A stretch of 64,000 nucleotides of DNA from Blastocystis hominis (GCF_000151665.1 NW_013171866.1:310001-374000), one strand, 5' to 3'. Positions 22,559 to 33,835 are shown, numbered from the stretch's first letter. The notes: a model not told the origin generated them from the letters alone. Program-made: numbers and translations.

Positions 22559-25500
22559 CTAAGACTGTAGGGGGTTCGAAATGTCGTGGATCCTTTCTGG
22601 ACAGAAAATTGTTACCCCCATGATAGTAAAACAAACAGAATACAATGTTTTGATTTCTCCTATTGCACGATTTTTTGAGTATACAGCTGACAGCAACAAA
22701 TTTCCGTACTTGTCGAAAATCTTAGCAAAACCGCAAACCTCGCCCTTTCGGAACTGTCCTTCCACCACCATTCCGTTTTCCATGGTTGCTCTCCCCTGCC
22801 CACTTCTCTGCCCCTTTTTGTAGGCTCCATTATAGATCACCTCTCCCCTTTCGTCGTATTCCTTACCATTTCCGTACGCCTTGTTCTGCGCAAGCTTTCC
22901 CTCGAACATCAGCTTTTTGCCCTTAAAGAACTGCACCAGCCCATCACACACATCATTCACAAACGACCCAGAGCAATACCAACTCTCGTTGAAATGATAC
23001 TCTCCCTTCCCATTAAACCGGTTATTCTCGATGTGCCCAATGTACCACGACCCATCCGCGAAGAAAAACCGTCCATCGCCACTGAACACATTGTCCGAGA
23101 ATACGCCTCGGGACACTTCGCGATCGCTTTCATCATAAAACACGGCAGGACCGTTCATCACACCATTCGAAAACTCCACTTTCATGTACGACCCGTCTGG
23201 GAAATACTCCGTTCCCGGTCCGTTTTCGATGTCGTTCTTGTACGTTCCTTCGAATAACAACGTGCCGTGCTTATTGCACACTTTCCCAGAGCCAACGCGC
23301 TTGCCCTGAACCAACGAGCCATCATAATAATCCCCATTATCGAAGAAGAACGTTCCCGGACCTGTCATCTCGCCATTGACCCACTGCCCGTCCCACGACG
23401 CAACGCGGCCATTGGCGTAATAGGTTCCTTCTCCGTTCGGAACCCCGTTGGAGAACGTGCCTTCGTATCGAGCTTTGTTGTTGTATGTGAGAACTCCCTT
23501 TTTCGGGTGGTCCATTTCGAAAACGCCGTCAAAGAAAACTCGGTTTTGTTTCGATCGCATGATTCCTTTCCCATGGCGGAGGTTTTCGCGGAAGAATCCT
23601 TGATAGACGGAGCCATCGGAGTACGTCATGACGCCTTGGCCTTGACGCTTCCCGAAGCGAATTCCGCCGATATACGTGGATCCATCCGCATACCGATGGA
23701 GTTTTCCATGGGATGTGTTTCGTTGTGGAATGTGCTCTTGGTTTTGTGAGTTAGCGTATAAAGAAGAGATGAGATTTTCGTTCCAGCCTTGCGAATGAAA
23801 CGTGAGAAGATCGGGAATGGTGATAATGTATCGACGTTTTTCGGGGTGCTGATTGAATGGAATGATGGGAAGTTTTGTGGGAAGAATAATGGGTGGAATG
23901 GTGAGAACGTACGGAAATGAGTTGTGAGAAGCTCGCGCATTTCGAGGCAATTCGATTCGTTTTTCTCCCTTGACGACGGCTTTTTCTTGCGATTTCTCTT
24001 TCTTTTCTTGCGTTTTCTCTTTCTTTTCTTGCGCTTTCTCTTTCTTTTCTTGCGCTTTCTCCTTCTTCTCCTGCGCTCTTTCTCTCTTTTCTTGCGCTTT
24101 TTCTCTCTTTTCTTGCGCTTTCTCTTTCTCTTTCTCTTTCTTTTCCTTCTTGTCTTGGATCTTCTCTCTCTTTTCTGCCATTTTCTCTTTCTTCGCTTCT
24201 TTCCTTTCTTGCATCCGCGTTTTCCTTTCCTGAACTCTCTCTTTTCTTTCTGTACCCCTCTCCGTTTCGCGTGCTGATAATAATCGCGATGATCGGCGAA
24301 CCAATTTCTCTGACTCCTGTTCTGATTCCACCTCCATATTCTCCATGCTAACCGTCGAATCACTTCCCGAATCGCTCGCGAATTCTTTCTCTTTCGGAGG
24401 AGGCTCAGCGGCGACAACTTTTGGTTTGGGTTTGGGTCCTGGCTTTCCTCGTGGTTTGGAAGCTTTATTCAATGGCGCTGTTGCTGGCGTTGCTGGCGTT
24501 GCTGTTGCAGATGCCGTTGATGTTGATGCTGTTGCTGGGGTTGCTGGCGTTGCTGGGGTTGCTGTTGATGTTGTTGCTGCTGGAGTTGGCGTTTTTTCTT
24601 CCTTATTCTCTTTCATTTTGGCCTTTTCGATTCCCTTCTTTGTCTTTTCTTTCTCCGTTGACTTGGTTCTTCCATTTCCTTTTCCTTTTCCTTTGCCCTT
24701 CGCTTTTGATTCTGGTTCCACCTTCGCTTTGACTTCCGCTTCCGGTTTCACTGCGGCTTTCGCTTTCAATTTCGTCGCTGCTTTCGGCTTCCCCGTTGTT
24801 TTCGTTTCAACACTTTCACTTACTTTTTCTACAAAATGCTGATTCTCCTCTTCACATTCCTCTCGAGGCGCCTGCGTTTCCTTTTCAACAACCGGCTGTT
24901 CTGCATCCTTCTTTGCTGCTGTAGGATCATAGATATCCTTTTCCAACAGCTCCTTGTTGATCTGAAAACTCGGCGGTACGAGTTCGGATGGTTTATCGTC
25001 TTGAAACACCAAATCGCTGTCGCTTCGCTTCGTTTTAAACGGAGGTCTTAGTATTATCTTCGTTGAACTTTGCAGTATCGATACATCGGGCTCCGGACTC
25101 TTTACCGATGTCGATTGTTCGGGAAGTTGATCCACTTGATCCAAATTCACTTGTTCTTTGGGCAAACGAATCGTATCCAACAGGTTATAACTGATCTTTT
25201 CCAGCTGATTCATCTCATAAATCAATTCCACTTTGGGATCGGACATGATGAATTCGTTGATATGGTTATTCACAACCACTCTCTTTTGAGGAAACAGGAA
25301 TTCGATCCATCGTTGATAGAGTGGGACCGAACTAGCATTCCCAGAGATAATGCAGGTATCGATGGATTCCAGCTTCCATTTCAGATTGTTGATCACATTC
25401 TGGATTTCAGAAGAAGCTATTTCTAATATGGGGCGTATAAACTCCAGAAAACTTTCAAAATAGATACGACTCACATGCTCCACAGGTGTTAGCTGGACCA

Positions 25501-26338
25501 CGAATGTTCGAACGGATTGACTATTAAAACTATCAAGTGCATTCATGCAGGAAACCGACATTCTCTCAATAAAATCAGGTGACATTTCGCACTTATTCAC
25601 AATAGACAGGTACTTCATGAGATGAAGACAAAGCTGATTTTTCGATAATTCGTTTGTTGCCAAGTGTTGTTTGACAGTGATTTCAGATCCTTCATATACA
25701 CAGGCATAGATATGGAATGTATCAATATCACAATGGAAAAGAAAGACGAACGAGCGCTTTATGGGGATCGATTGAATCACGCTTGAGGCGATTTCATACA
25801 AAATAATGTTATCAAAATGGACAACATATTGAGTAAATCTCTGAAAAATATGGGAGAGATGATCAGCGTGAATAGCATCCAAGGACGCCGGGTGACAAAC
25901 CGTAATTTCAGATATCACGTTATTGCAACGCTGCTCTTCGTACAAAAGAAGATATTTAAAATACAACTGGAGCATAGAAGAGCTGGTTACATACCGGTTT
26001 TTGAGACTCTTCAGCATGTACATCACCTCTCCATCTGTCCCCAGCCTGGCCTTGCAGGTACACACTTGGTTGAGCTTTTCTACAAAATCCACACTATTTT
26101 CCCCAAGAAACGAGTGCAGAAATCCAGAAACAATGTCAAGCGATGAATAATTGTTTATATCATGCTTCGTCATACCAATAGATACTGAGGTACAATTCAG
26201 ACCCATAGAAAGCGGCGTTTGGATGGGGAGACAACTCGGGACTAAATGTCTTCTTGAATCATTCCAGTAAGGGCAAGAGATGCAGTAATCCTTTTCAATA
26301 ATTATGAAAACGCCATAGACTCCATTTAACTTGCTCAT
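22559..26338 (-). CDS. Degenerate Hsp70-like ATPase domain fused to MORN repeats
   Basis: One exon of 1,259 codons. I chose the ATG at 26338 (MSKLNGVYGVFI) because the ORF upstream overlaps the end of UTP23. Residues 1 to about 400 follow the order of an Hsp70 nucleotide-binding domain (VCHPASLDAI near the NDAQR position, FLFHCDIDTFHIYACVYEG at the DLGGGT position, CIISGNASSVPLYQRW at the VGGSTRIP position), but the catalytic glycines are lost. A Lys/Glu-rich and Ala/Thr-rich linker (about 24840-23930) contains QEKKEKA-type repeats. The C-terminal third holds roughly 15 MORN repeats (Y-x-G-x-F/W-x-x-G-x-x-x-G-x-G). MORN repeats usually serve membrane or cytoskeletal scaffolding. Confidence 0.75.
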   Translation of the reverse strand: MSKLNGVYGVFIIIEKDYCISCPYWNDSRRHLVPSCLPIQTPLSMGLNCTSVSIGMTKHDINNYSSLDIVSGFLHSFLGENSVDFVEKLNQVCTCKARLGTDGEVMYMLKSLKNRYVTSSSMLQLYFKYLLLYEEQRCNNVISEITVCHPASLDAIHADHLSHIFQRFTQYVVHFDNIILYEIASSVIQSIPIKRSFVFLFHCDIDTFHIYACVYEGSEITVKQHLATNELSKNQLCLHLMKYLSIVNKCEMSPDFIERMSVSCMNALDSFNSQSVRTFVVQLTPVEHVSRIYFESFLEFIRPILEIASSEIQNVINNLKWKLESIDTCIISGNASSVPLYQRWIEFLFPQKRVVVNNHINEFIMSDPKVELIYEMNQLEKISYNLLDTIRLPKEQVNLDQVDQLPEQSTSVKSPEPDVSILQSSTKIILRPPFKTKRSDSDLVFQDDKPSELVPPSFQINKELLEKDIYDPTAAKKDAEQPVVEKETQAPREECEEENQHFVEKVSESVETKTTGKPKAATKLKAKAAVKPEAEVKAKVEPESKAKGKGKGKGNGRTKSTEKEKTKKGIEKAKMKENKEEKTPTPAATTSTATPATPATPATASTSTASATATPATPATAPLNKASKPRGKPGPKPKPKVVAAEPPPKEKEFASDSGSDSTVSMENMEVESEQESEKLVRRSSRLLSARETERGTERKERVQERKTRMQERKEAKKEKMAEKREKIQDKKEKKEKEKEKAQEKREKAQEKRERAQEKKEKAQEKKEKAQEKKEKTQEKKEKSQEKAVVKGEKRIELPRNARASHNSFPYVLTIPPIILPTKLPIIPFNQHPEKRRYIITIPDLLTFHSQGWNENLISSLYANSQNQEHIPQRNTSHGKLHRYADGSTYIGGIRFGKRQGQGVMTYSDGSVYQGFFRENLRHGKGIMRSKQNRVFFDGVFEMDHPKKGVLTYNNKARYEGTFSNGVPNGEGTYYANGRVASWDGQWVNGEMTGPGTFFFDNGDYYDGSLVQGKRVGSGKVCNKHGTLLFEGTYKNDIENGPGTEYFPDGSYMKVEFSNGVMNGPAVFYDESDREVSRGVFSDNVFSGDGRFFFADGSWYIGHIENNRFNGKGEYHFNESWYCSGSFVNDVCDGLVQFFKGKKLMFEGKLAQNKAYGNGKEYDERGEVIYNGAYKKGQRSGQGRATMENGMVVEGQFRKGEVCGFAKIFDKYGNLLLSAVYSKNRAIGEIKTLYSVCFTIMGVTIFCPERIHDISNPLQS

Positions 26339-26349
26339 TCGAGAAATAT

Positions 26350-26357
26350 AACAAACA
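26350..26357 (-). terminator. UTP23 polyadenylation element
   Basis: TGTTTGTT on the minus strand, about 20 nt after the UTP23 TGA and only 11 bases before the next gene's ATG (26338). Confidence 0.7.
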
Positions 26358-26375
26358 ATTTCAAACTTCCATTTC

Positions 26376-27268
26376 TCACTCCTCCTTTGTTTCCGCACTT
26401 TTTTCTTGCTTCGATTTCTTGCTACGACGCACTTTCTTTTTCTCCCCTGCCTCTCGAGGTGGAGGGGGCACATTCTTCTTCTTTTTCACAGAAAGTGGAT
26501 TTGGGTTCTTCTTGTGGTGGTGGATATCAATCAATGGGTTCTAGTTCAAAATTCAGAACAACATGTACATAGCTTCGCTCCTCTCGCTTCTCCTTCCGAA
26601 TTCCGATTTCTTTCTTCTCTTCCTTCGTTATTCCAAGCTTACTCATCACCGCATTGTCGACAGCGTGGTGGGAATTCTTCGATGGCGTATCTAACGTGAG
26701 CACGCTGCGGTTGAAGTAGATTAGTGGAACTCCGGGAATTCGGCGTAAGTCCATTTTGTACAAATCCTTCTGGGTGCAAATCACATATTTCTCTTTCGAT
26801 TTTTTCATGTCTGCTTCTTAGTTCAAACAGAAGAAGTACTTTTAGCCAAATCCATGATGCATTTGATTGACGATAAGGGCTCTTTGTGATTACACTTTAT
26901 GCAGCGTAATCGCTTCGTATACTCAAAATCACGCTGGTTTTTATCCTTAAATTCCAAAAATCGCTTGCGAATACAGTCGGTAATAACCAACTCCGCCTCA
27001 GGGTCCTAGCAAATCACATTGTTTTGCAGACGCATACCTGCACAGCTGAACGAATCAAATCTTCAATCGAATTCGGCAAATTCAAGTCAAGACCATATCG
27101 AATAAAAGACTCTTCTAAAATGACCTATCGGTAACTCAATGCGAAATCTATCATACGGTGTATGGAGATCGAAAACCATAGTTGATCTCATAGTACTGCA
27201 TGGTTTTACGATTCTGAATATGAAGCGGTGAATGAAACGATTACTTGCTTATTCCTACGAATTCTCAT
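26376..27268 (-). CDS. UTP23: rRNA-processing protein UTP23
   Basis: Six exons separated by five introns of 28-32 nt join cleanly. The protein starts MRIRRNKQNRKTMQYYEINYGFRSPY, then CIKCNHKEPLSSIKC (the UTP23 zinc-binding cysteines), then YVICTQKDLYKMDLRRIPGVPLIY, and near the C-terminus NPNPLSVKKKK, the conserved UTP23 basic motif. It belongs to the FAF1/UTP23 PIN-domain family of the SSU processome, involved in snR30/U17 release during 18S rRNA maturation. Canonical PIN acidic residues are largely missing, as is known for UTP23. Encoded TGA is at 26376-26378. Confidence 0.85.
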
Positions 27269-27434
27269 GGTATGAGCGATCGAGGGAGGAACTAATTATG
27301 CTGTGTGATGTGTGTTTGTGATTTCTGTGAATGTCTTTATTAATTTTGCTTCTTCCATTTCGTGTATGGCTATTCCCTTTTAAGAAAATAGCTCAAAGGT
27401 TTTTTCACTGACAGAGTATTCTCGCTTCGGAGCT
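27269..27434. other. Divergent promoter spacer
   Basis: 166 bp between UTP23 (minus) and the zinc-knuckle gene (plus). A TGTTTGTG near 27314 has no gene to terminate. Nothing else recognised. Confidence 0.35.
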
Positions 27435-28085
27435 ATGTCCATTCAAGGTAACGATCCTTCATATCAATTGTCCGCAGATTACTCTAGTTCCTCTCGAAGT
27501 AGGTCGTTTTGAAAATGGATGATCGAATTAGATAGCAAACGTTGCTACGTCTGTAATGGCATAGGCCATATCGCAGCCCAATGTCCATCTCGCTTCACAC
27601 TCAAATCATCGTCTCATAGTTCCAACGGTGGATACTATTTCCGAGGAAATACGAAATACCCAGGTCGCGACAAAATACCGTACTCCCACAACAATTCTAG
27701 TTTTCAAGCAGTACAGTGTTACATTTGCGGAAAGAAGGGGCACCTGGCGAGAGATTGCCGAAACAAACTGTCGAGCTATTCCACCTATAAGCCATCATCC
27801 TCGGGCATTCGAAGCACGCGTCCCTACTGGTAGACTTTAATCATCCCAACGTCATGCGTCAGTCTGAACTGCCACAAAGAAGGTCATTTGGTGAAAGACT
27901 GTCCGGAAGGCAAAATCTGCCGTCGTTGCGGCGAAGTGGGTCATATCGCCGCGGATTGCTGCAATGCCGTGCGGTGCAACCGCTGTTACCAAGAAGGCCA
28001 CTTCGCCAAGGACTGTCCGAACGCCGTGGTGTGCAGCGTTTGCAATCAAAGCGGACACCGAAGCGACTGCTGTCCCAACCGCCAA
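27435..28085 (+). CDS. CCHC zinc-knuckle protein (CNBP/Gis2-like); stop made by polyadenylation
   Basis: Four exons with introns of about 30-34 nt give MSIQDYSSSSRNSKRCYVCNG and then six CX2CX4HX4C-type knuckles: CYVCNGIGHIAAQC, CYICGKKGHLARDC, CLNCHKEGHLVKDC, CRRCGEVGHIAADC, CNRCYQEGHFAKDC, and a final CSVCNQSGHRSDCC. Such proteins bind single-stranded RNA or DNA and often regulate translation. T28086 in codon position 1 lies five bases before TGTTTGTT (28091-28098), so the protein ends ...CCPNRQ. It converges on the amino-acid transporter. Confidence 0.85.
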
Positions 28086-28113
28086 TGCTTTGTTTGTTCG
28101 ATCAAACACAGGA
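28086..28113. terminator. Paired inverted polyadenylation elements, both creating stops
   Basis: Plus T28086 and TGTTTGTT (28091-28098); minus T28113 and TGTTTGAT (28108-28101). Both Ts are codon position 1 of their own genes, so both stops are made after transcription. The two mRNAs would end about 27 bp apart, with both downstream signals between them. Confidence 0.8.
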
Positions 28114-29541
28114 ATGGAACACCGAGAGACACGTCATCGCCGTGGTTCCGATCATCACGAGCACGCCCAGCACGACCAGAACTAAATCGACATACCAGCT
28201 TCCCTTGCTGTGGTTGGGCAGAATCTTCATGTGCAGCAAGGGCGGCAAGATAAACGACACGATCGAGATCGTGAAGCATCCAAGTTCGATTAAGGCTCCC
28301 TTTTTTTTCTCTGTTCCTATCGCTGCTCTCTCCACAGCGCCCGCTCCAAAGGATATTGAAAGACACCACCGCTTTGAAATTGGGGATGAAATACGCGAGC
28401 AAACACGTCACCACCACCACGCCCAATCGCTGCAGCACGCGCCGCCAGTCCGTCACCATCACCTTGCTCTCTCCGCCGTCGATCCAGGCCTCCAGCGCGA
28501 TCAGAGCGGGGTAGACGGCGATGGGGTAGGAGAGGAAGCACACCAGCGAGAGGCCGATCGCGGAGATCACGTAGAACCAGGAGCTCGATGGGATGTTCGA
28601 CAGAATCAGGTCCTTGATGCCTTCTGCATGTTAGACAGGAGAAACGGGGAAACCGGGGGCGTTGGCGTAGAAGATGACGCCGCAGACGGCGAAGAGGATG
28701 TAGACGATGCCGGGGATGACGAGAGAGACGACGAGAGCGTTCTCGAAGCGAGAAGGGTTCTGCATGCTGGCCTGGCGGTCAAAGAGGGCGAAGAAAATTT
28801 ACGCGGGAGGAGAGACTGACGAAGGCGACGCCCATGGAGAAGCAAATCACGCCGAACATGTTGGCGATCTCGAGATAGTCGGAGGGCCAGAGCATGGCGA
28901 CGGCGAAGCTGGGCTTGTTGTGGAGGATTCCGTAGAGAATCACGCAGACCATCACGAAGAGCAGAATGTAATTGCCTGCCTGCGAGGCGAACGAAATCGC
29001 GCTCATGGTGCGCAGCAGAACCAACGGGTAGATGCACACGCCGAAGGCGATCGTCCAGAAGAGGATGTTCTTGCCCCATTTGAAGTTGAAGACTTCCCAA
29101 TGGAGGTCCGACAGCAACTGGTTGAAGGTAATCTGGTACGCGGCACCGACACCGATCAGGGTGACGATGAAAGAGAAATTGAGGAGGAAGACGCCGAACT
29201 TGCCGAGTCCCTACGATAAACTCGTTAAAACAGAGATACCTTTCTGGCTACAATCTTGTAGGGGTCATCGTTCGACGGAAGCAGAGTCAGAAGGGTAACC
29301 TCGTTCACTTGGATCAGCAGTTTCATGCAGTAGTAAACCCAAAAGGCAATTAGAGCAACTAAGAGAGTAGCGCTAACAAAACCAGTCTAAAGCTTATCCC
29401 AGCATTCAAAAACACACATGGAGAGTCGTAATGGGGAGGGCGAGAATACCGACTCCCATACAAGTCTTAATCAGATTTCCTGTTGTCTATGGATTACCAC
29501 GCACATCTCGATCTCAGTACCTGAGAAAAAGTGGCGGACAT
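28114..29541 (-). CDS. Amino-acid transporter of the AAAP (SLC36/SLC38) type
   Basis: The ATG at 29541 opens MSATFSQ, and an intron leads to TTGNLIKTCMGVGILALPITT, the typical first helix of AAAP permeases. Several hydrophobic helices follow: TGFVSATLLVALIAFWVYYC, ILLFVMVCVILYGIL, ANMFGVICFSMGVAFV, LVVSLVIPGIVYILFAVCGVIFY, FYVISAIGLSLVCFLSYPIAVYPALIAL. Introns are about 30-40 nt. The last exon ends ...CLSVFH, with T28113 in codon position 1 five bases before TGTTTGAT; a genomic TGA follows at 28102-28104. Substrate and membrane cannot be told from sequence. Confidence 0.8.
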
Positions 29542-29598
29542 TGAAGGGTTAAAGAAACGATGAGAAACACAATTGGAATACAAAAAAAAAGCTTCTAA

Positions 29599-29606
29599 AA
29601 CAAACA
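29599..29606 (-). terminator. SSRP1 polyadenylation element
   Basis: TGTTTGTT on the minus strand, 25 nt after the encoded TAG of the FACT subunit gene. Confidence 0.65.
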
Positions 29607-29631
29607 ATCCGAATAAGCCATCGCATGTACA

Positions 29632-31523
29632 CTACTCATTCAGCTTCACTCGCTTCTGTACATCACAACCCACACCCAATCCTACAGCCTCCGAACTCGT
29701 CCGTTCTTCATTATCGTCGCTCTCGGGCACCAGCTCGTCCATCACATCTTCCGAGTCGCTCGATTCATTGCCTGCCTCATCTCCGCGGTAATCCACATCC
29801 TCGCTCTCCTGATTCGCCGCACTGTTGTCATCGAAGTCCTCGTCGTCCGAATCGCTCTCCAGATTCATCATCGTCGGTATTTTGAGTCCCAGCTGTCGAA
29901 TATCCTTGCTGGAGAACTTCGAGTGGATCGCAGAGAAATCCGCACTGTCCGTTACTCCCTCCCAGCAATGCTACTATTCGATATTATGGAACGAGACAGT
30001 GGAAGTGGACTGTCCTTTCAGCAAAATCTATCTGACATCGCCATCACATGGCTACATGAATGTCGAACATGCGGTTCCCCGACCTCGAATTGGGGTCATA
30101 CCGACTGTACTTCACGGAGATGATTTCCTGCGTGTCATTCCGTCCGCCTCCCGCACATCGTAAGTGATCTGGAGCGTGGGTTTGTGGATGAAGAAGATGC
30201 TTTTCTCCATGAAATACAGCAGTCCGCTCTCCGATTTGTGCACGCACCGCACGAACGGGAACCCGCGCGACGTGCGGAAGTCGCCCGACGCGTACAGCTT
30301 CACGCCGCCGATGAACTTGAAGAGCTTGGCGATGAGCTTGTAGCCCTCGTCGCGCATTTCGGGCTGCAGTTTGCCCTGGTATCGCTCGTTCAGCACGCTC
30401 TACGATCGATTCGCGAAGCGATCCCGACCTCGCTGAGGCTCAACGAGAGCGAATAGCGCTCCGTCGGCGCGTAGAGAACGAGGTGCGGGTAGGTCTGCTG
30501 CCCCTGCCGGAGAGGCCGCGTGAGACAGAAGACGAGGGCGCGGTGAGCGAGGTCGGGCTGCTCGAACATGTAGATGCACGAAATCGTTTTGTATCTGCAC
30601 TCAACGCGTGGAGACACGGCTACAGGATCTTGTACGTGTAGTTATTGCCGTTCATTCGCATGTAGTTGTCGTAGAACTCCATCATGTAGCGGCCGCGAGG
30701 CGTCACGAACTGCCCCAAGCGGTCGTCGATCTCCGCGATCATGTTGCCGTTGTTGTTCACCAGCACCGCGCGCTCCAGGATCTGCTTCTGCAGACGGTGC
30801 GCTGCCGTGTCGTCCTTCTCGTTCACGTCCTCGCTGGCGCTCTGCGGGACGTAGAAACGCACGGTGACGAGCGATTCTTCCTGGATGGTTAGAAAAAAAA
30901 TCAAAAGGAAACGGTGGTTTTGGAGGTGTCTTCCTCGACGAACTGCAGCTCCACTTCGTTTTTGGAGGGGAAGGCGCATTGGCTCAGCTCGTTTAGACCC
31001 AGTTCGAAGAGGCGACGACCTTCGGTGTCTTTCATTACCACGCTCTCTCTGCCGATGAGAATTTGGAGTCGATGGATACTCTCCCTCGGGGCCCTCGAAG
31101 TCGATGGTTCCCCAGTTTACGCCATCCGAACCAAGAACGTCATCTTTCAGATCAATCTTGAATACGGACTTTAGGAATGGAGACAGTGCGTCATAGTCCT
31201 TTCAATCAGCAGAATTCATCAAAAGTTGTACCGAGCGCTTAAAACCGTCGAAACGGGAAAAGGTTCCACTTCCCAACACTAAACGGAGCTGAAAGCGTGA
31301 TCCAACTTTGCACCAAAAGGCTTCTTTGATATCTGAAGGTCCAAACTAGAGAGGGTTAGAAAAGGAGCCAACCAATCTACACTGACCGTGCTGTCATCGC
31401 TTTTCCAAGTAATGCCATTCTCGGCAGTCTTCATCTGCCCAAGAATCTACAACTTATCCCCGGAATCAGAAAACAGACTCTTCTGTGGTCCGTCAGGCTA
31501 ATGTTGTTGAAGGTGTTCTCCAT
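29632..31523 (-). CDS. FACT complex subunit SSRP1/POB3
   Basis: The start MENTFNNISLTDHRR joins across a 32-nt intron to ILGQMKTAENGITWKSDD, the POB3 N-terminal domain. The middle region has the tandem PH-like fold signature (LFKFIGGVKLYASGDF, GFPFVRCVHKSESGLLYFMEKSIFFIHKPTLQITYD). The C-terminus is acidic (SDSDDEDFDDNSAAN...) and ends KRVKLNE with TAG at 29632-29634. As the partner of SPT16 it reorganises H2A-H2B during transcription and replication. There is no HMG box, as in yeast POB3 and unlike animal SSRP1. Six or more short introns are present. Confidence 0.85.
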
Positions 31524-31578
31524 CGTCAACCAGATTTCGAATGAGTGTGAAAAAAGGAATGACAAAAAAAGTCCTTAA

Positions 31579-31586
31579 AACAAACA
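31579..31586 (-). terminator. Ataxin-2 gene polyadenylation element
   Basis: TGTTTGTT on the minus strand, about 30 nt after the encoded TAG at 31617-31619. Confidence 0.65.
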
Positions 31587-31616
31587 AGTCCTTTCAAATT
31601 CCAGCGTTAACACGAA

Positions 31617-33835
31617 CTACTGACTTGACACATTGGTTTGGTTCCGTGCAGCATTGAAATTCGCAGCGTTGTTATATGGGGTAAAAATACGCAGCATCTG
31701 AGGATTCGGCTGCATCATGGGGTTTATCGGCACCATCGGAATGCCCTGCTGATTCATCGGCACCATCGGGTTTATCGCAGCCATAGGAGGCATCGGATTC
31801 ATCTGAGCAGGTTGATTCCCAGGGCTCATCTGTGCAATCTGGGTCATCTGACCCATTTGTCCCATTTGTCCCATTTGACCCATCTGACCCATCTGACCCA
31901 TTTGACCCATCTGACCCATTTGTCCCACTTGACCCACTTGACCCATCTGACCCATCTGACCCATCTGATTGACTTGGATTGGCTGCGCAGGCTGTTTCAC
32001 CTGGCCTCCGGGACTCATCTGCGGCTTCTGTCCCATTTGTCCCATTTGATTGATCTGTCCCATTTGACCCATTTGATTGATCTGTCCCATTATATTCACT
32101 ACATTGACCGGATTCATGGGAGTAGGTTGGTTCGGCGTGTTCACCTTATTCACTTGACCCACTTGACCCACTTGACCCACTTGACCCATCTGGTTGACCT
32201 GCACGGGCTGGCCCATCTGGTTCACGGGGACGAACATCATCTGCTGGCCCATCATCATCTGTCCGGTGGAGGCCATGAACATGATGGGCTTCGCGGGCAC
32301 CGGTACGAAGCACGGCGCCATCGGCACCGACGGCGACGACTTCGCTTTCGGATTGAACTCCGGCGCGTCGACGCTCATTTCTACATCCAACCTCCCTTCC
32401 AATCCTACTCGTCTCCTTCTTCGTCTCCTTCGTCTCCTTCGTCTCCTCCGGCGAGCCCGTCGAGCCCGATCCATGCGCTGAGCCCGCGCCCGAAGCGCCC
32501 GAAGCGACCGAAGCGACCGAAGCGACCGAGCTGCTGGGAGAGTCGCTGCTCGACGCTTCTCTCCGGCTTTCCTTCGAATCGTCCGCTCGCTCCGCGTTCT
32601 TCTTCGATGATCGCTTCGCCAGCTTGCCCGGGCTTCGATACGCCGCGCTCTCCCCCGCTTTCTCCACCGGCTTCTCTGATAGTTTCTCCAATGGTTTCTC
32701 CGATAGTTTCTCCATCGGCTTCTCCATCGGCTTCTCCGCCGGCTTCTCCATCGGTTTCTCCGCCGGTTGCTTGTCCGCAGGTCGCTTGGTTCTCTCCGAA
32801 TAGTCCGCATGGCGCATGATGCTCCGCGAGAGCACATGCTCGTCCTTGGAGTAGCGCCGATACATCTCCCTGTGGTCCGCTCGCTCGCTCGAATGCACCT
32901 TGCTGTACAGCTCCTCTTCGTCCGCGTCCACTTTGATCCCTCGCTCCTCCAGCACGTGCAGATTGCTCGTTCGGTCGCCGTTCTTCATGGACCGCTCCAT
33001 CAGCTCCGCTTCGTGCACGATATCCCTAGCTAGCACGCCAGTCAAAGCGATACGCGGGCAGTTCCTCGGTGCTCACGTGCGACGTGTACATCGTGATGTC
33101 GAAGTCGCTGTTCACGCCGAACTTCGCGCGGTTCTCCGCGAATTGGTCGTAGGCGCCCATCTGGAAGTTGCTCTCTTCGAGAGTGAGACGCTCGTCGCGC
33201 TCGGTGAGGAACCCGAAATTGCTCTACACATGCACTCCGCACAGAGAAATGACTTGAAGTTCACGGTGACGATTGGCGTTTTTGCCAGATTGGCGACGTT
33301 CGGAGTCATCGAATGCAGAAAAATCGGCATCTGCAAGCTTGAGCGAATCCATGATACCCATGGAGAGCTTCTCTGGCTTCGCATCACTGCCAGTTCGTTC
33401 TGTGTTTTTGTGAGTTGCCAATTTTATAATATCTTTAAACTCAAACTTTATCACTTTGTTTTCTGTTAATTGCTCACAAGGGACGGGACTAGTCTACGCA
33501 ATTATAAATAGAACGGACATTCACTTCAATGTAAGAGTACGTCAACTCAAAATAGTTGAGTTTCTTGTCCATGCTCTTGACATAGCCGCAATACACCGAA
33601 CCATCTTTTAACTACTCGGTGAAACAAGAATTCATCATCTACCACACAGCGAACGAAGTCATTACGAATTACGTCACAAATAAAATCGATTCGCTTTGAA
33701 TTCAGCTCCTCCACTACCAGTAAAATATTCACCACAAAATCGACATGAATACCGCTTCTTCTCCGATGTTGCTCTACAAATAAAATAACTCGATAACCAC
33801 TACTTCTTTCCTCCTTGCCGAACTTGCTTACTCAT
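31617..33835 (-). CDS. Ataxin-2/PBP1 homologue with MGQ-rich tail
   Basis: The ATG at 33835 (MSKQVRQGGKK) is followed by an Sm-like fold (NDFVRCVLKDGSVYCGYVKSMDKKLNYFEL) after short introns. The LsmAD region reads LEESNFQMGAYDQFAENRAKFGVNSDFDITMYTSHVS. A Lys/Glu/Ser-rich linker with KPMEKPAEKPLEK-type repeats leads to a PAM2-like APEFNPKAKSS motif for poly(A)-binding protein. The C-terminal 230 residues are imperfect MGQ/VGQ repeats. The protein ends NVSSQ and TAG. Ataxin-2/PBP1 binds RNA and PABP and shapes stress granules and mRNA stability. The MGQ tail is reminiscent of the low-complexity Met-rich region of yeast Pbp1. Confidence 0.8.
31835..32240 (-). repeat. MGQ/VGQ coding repeat in the ataxin-2 homologue
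   Basis: Imperfect 9-nt units (ATGGGTCAG, GTGGGTCAA and variants) in two blocks encode (M/V)GQ-x repeats, interrupted by short NQ- and P-rich spacers. Confidence 0.8.

Noticed and set aside
23924-24277. Phe/Leu/Ser-rich membrane-like ORF on the plus strand
   Set aside because: It is the reverse complement of the Lys/Glu-rich linker of the MORN gene.
31638-32819. His/Leu-rich plus-strand ORF of 393 residues
   Set aside because: Antisense to the MGQ repeats and linker of the ataxin-2 homologue.
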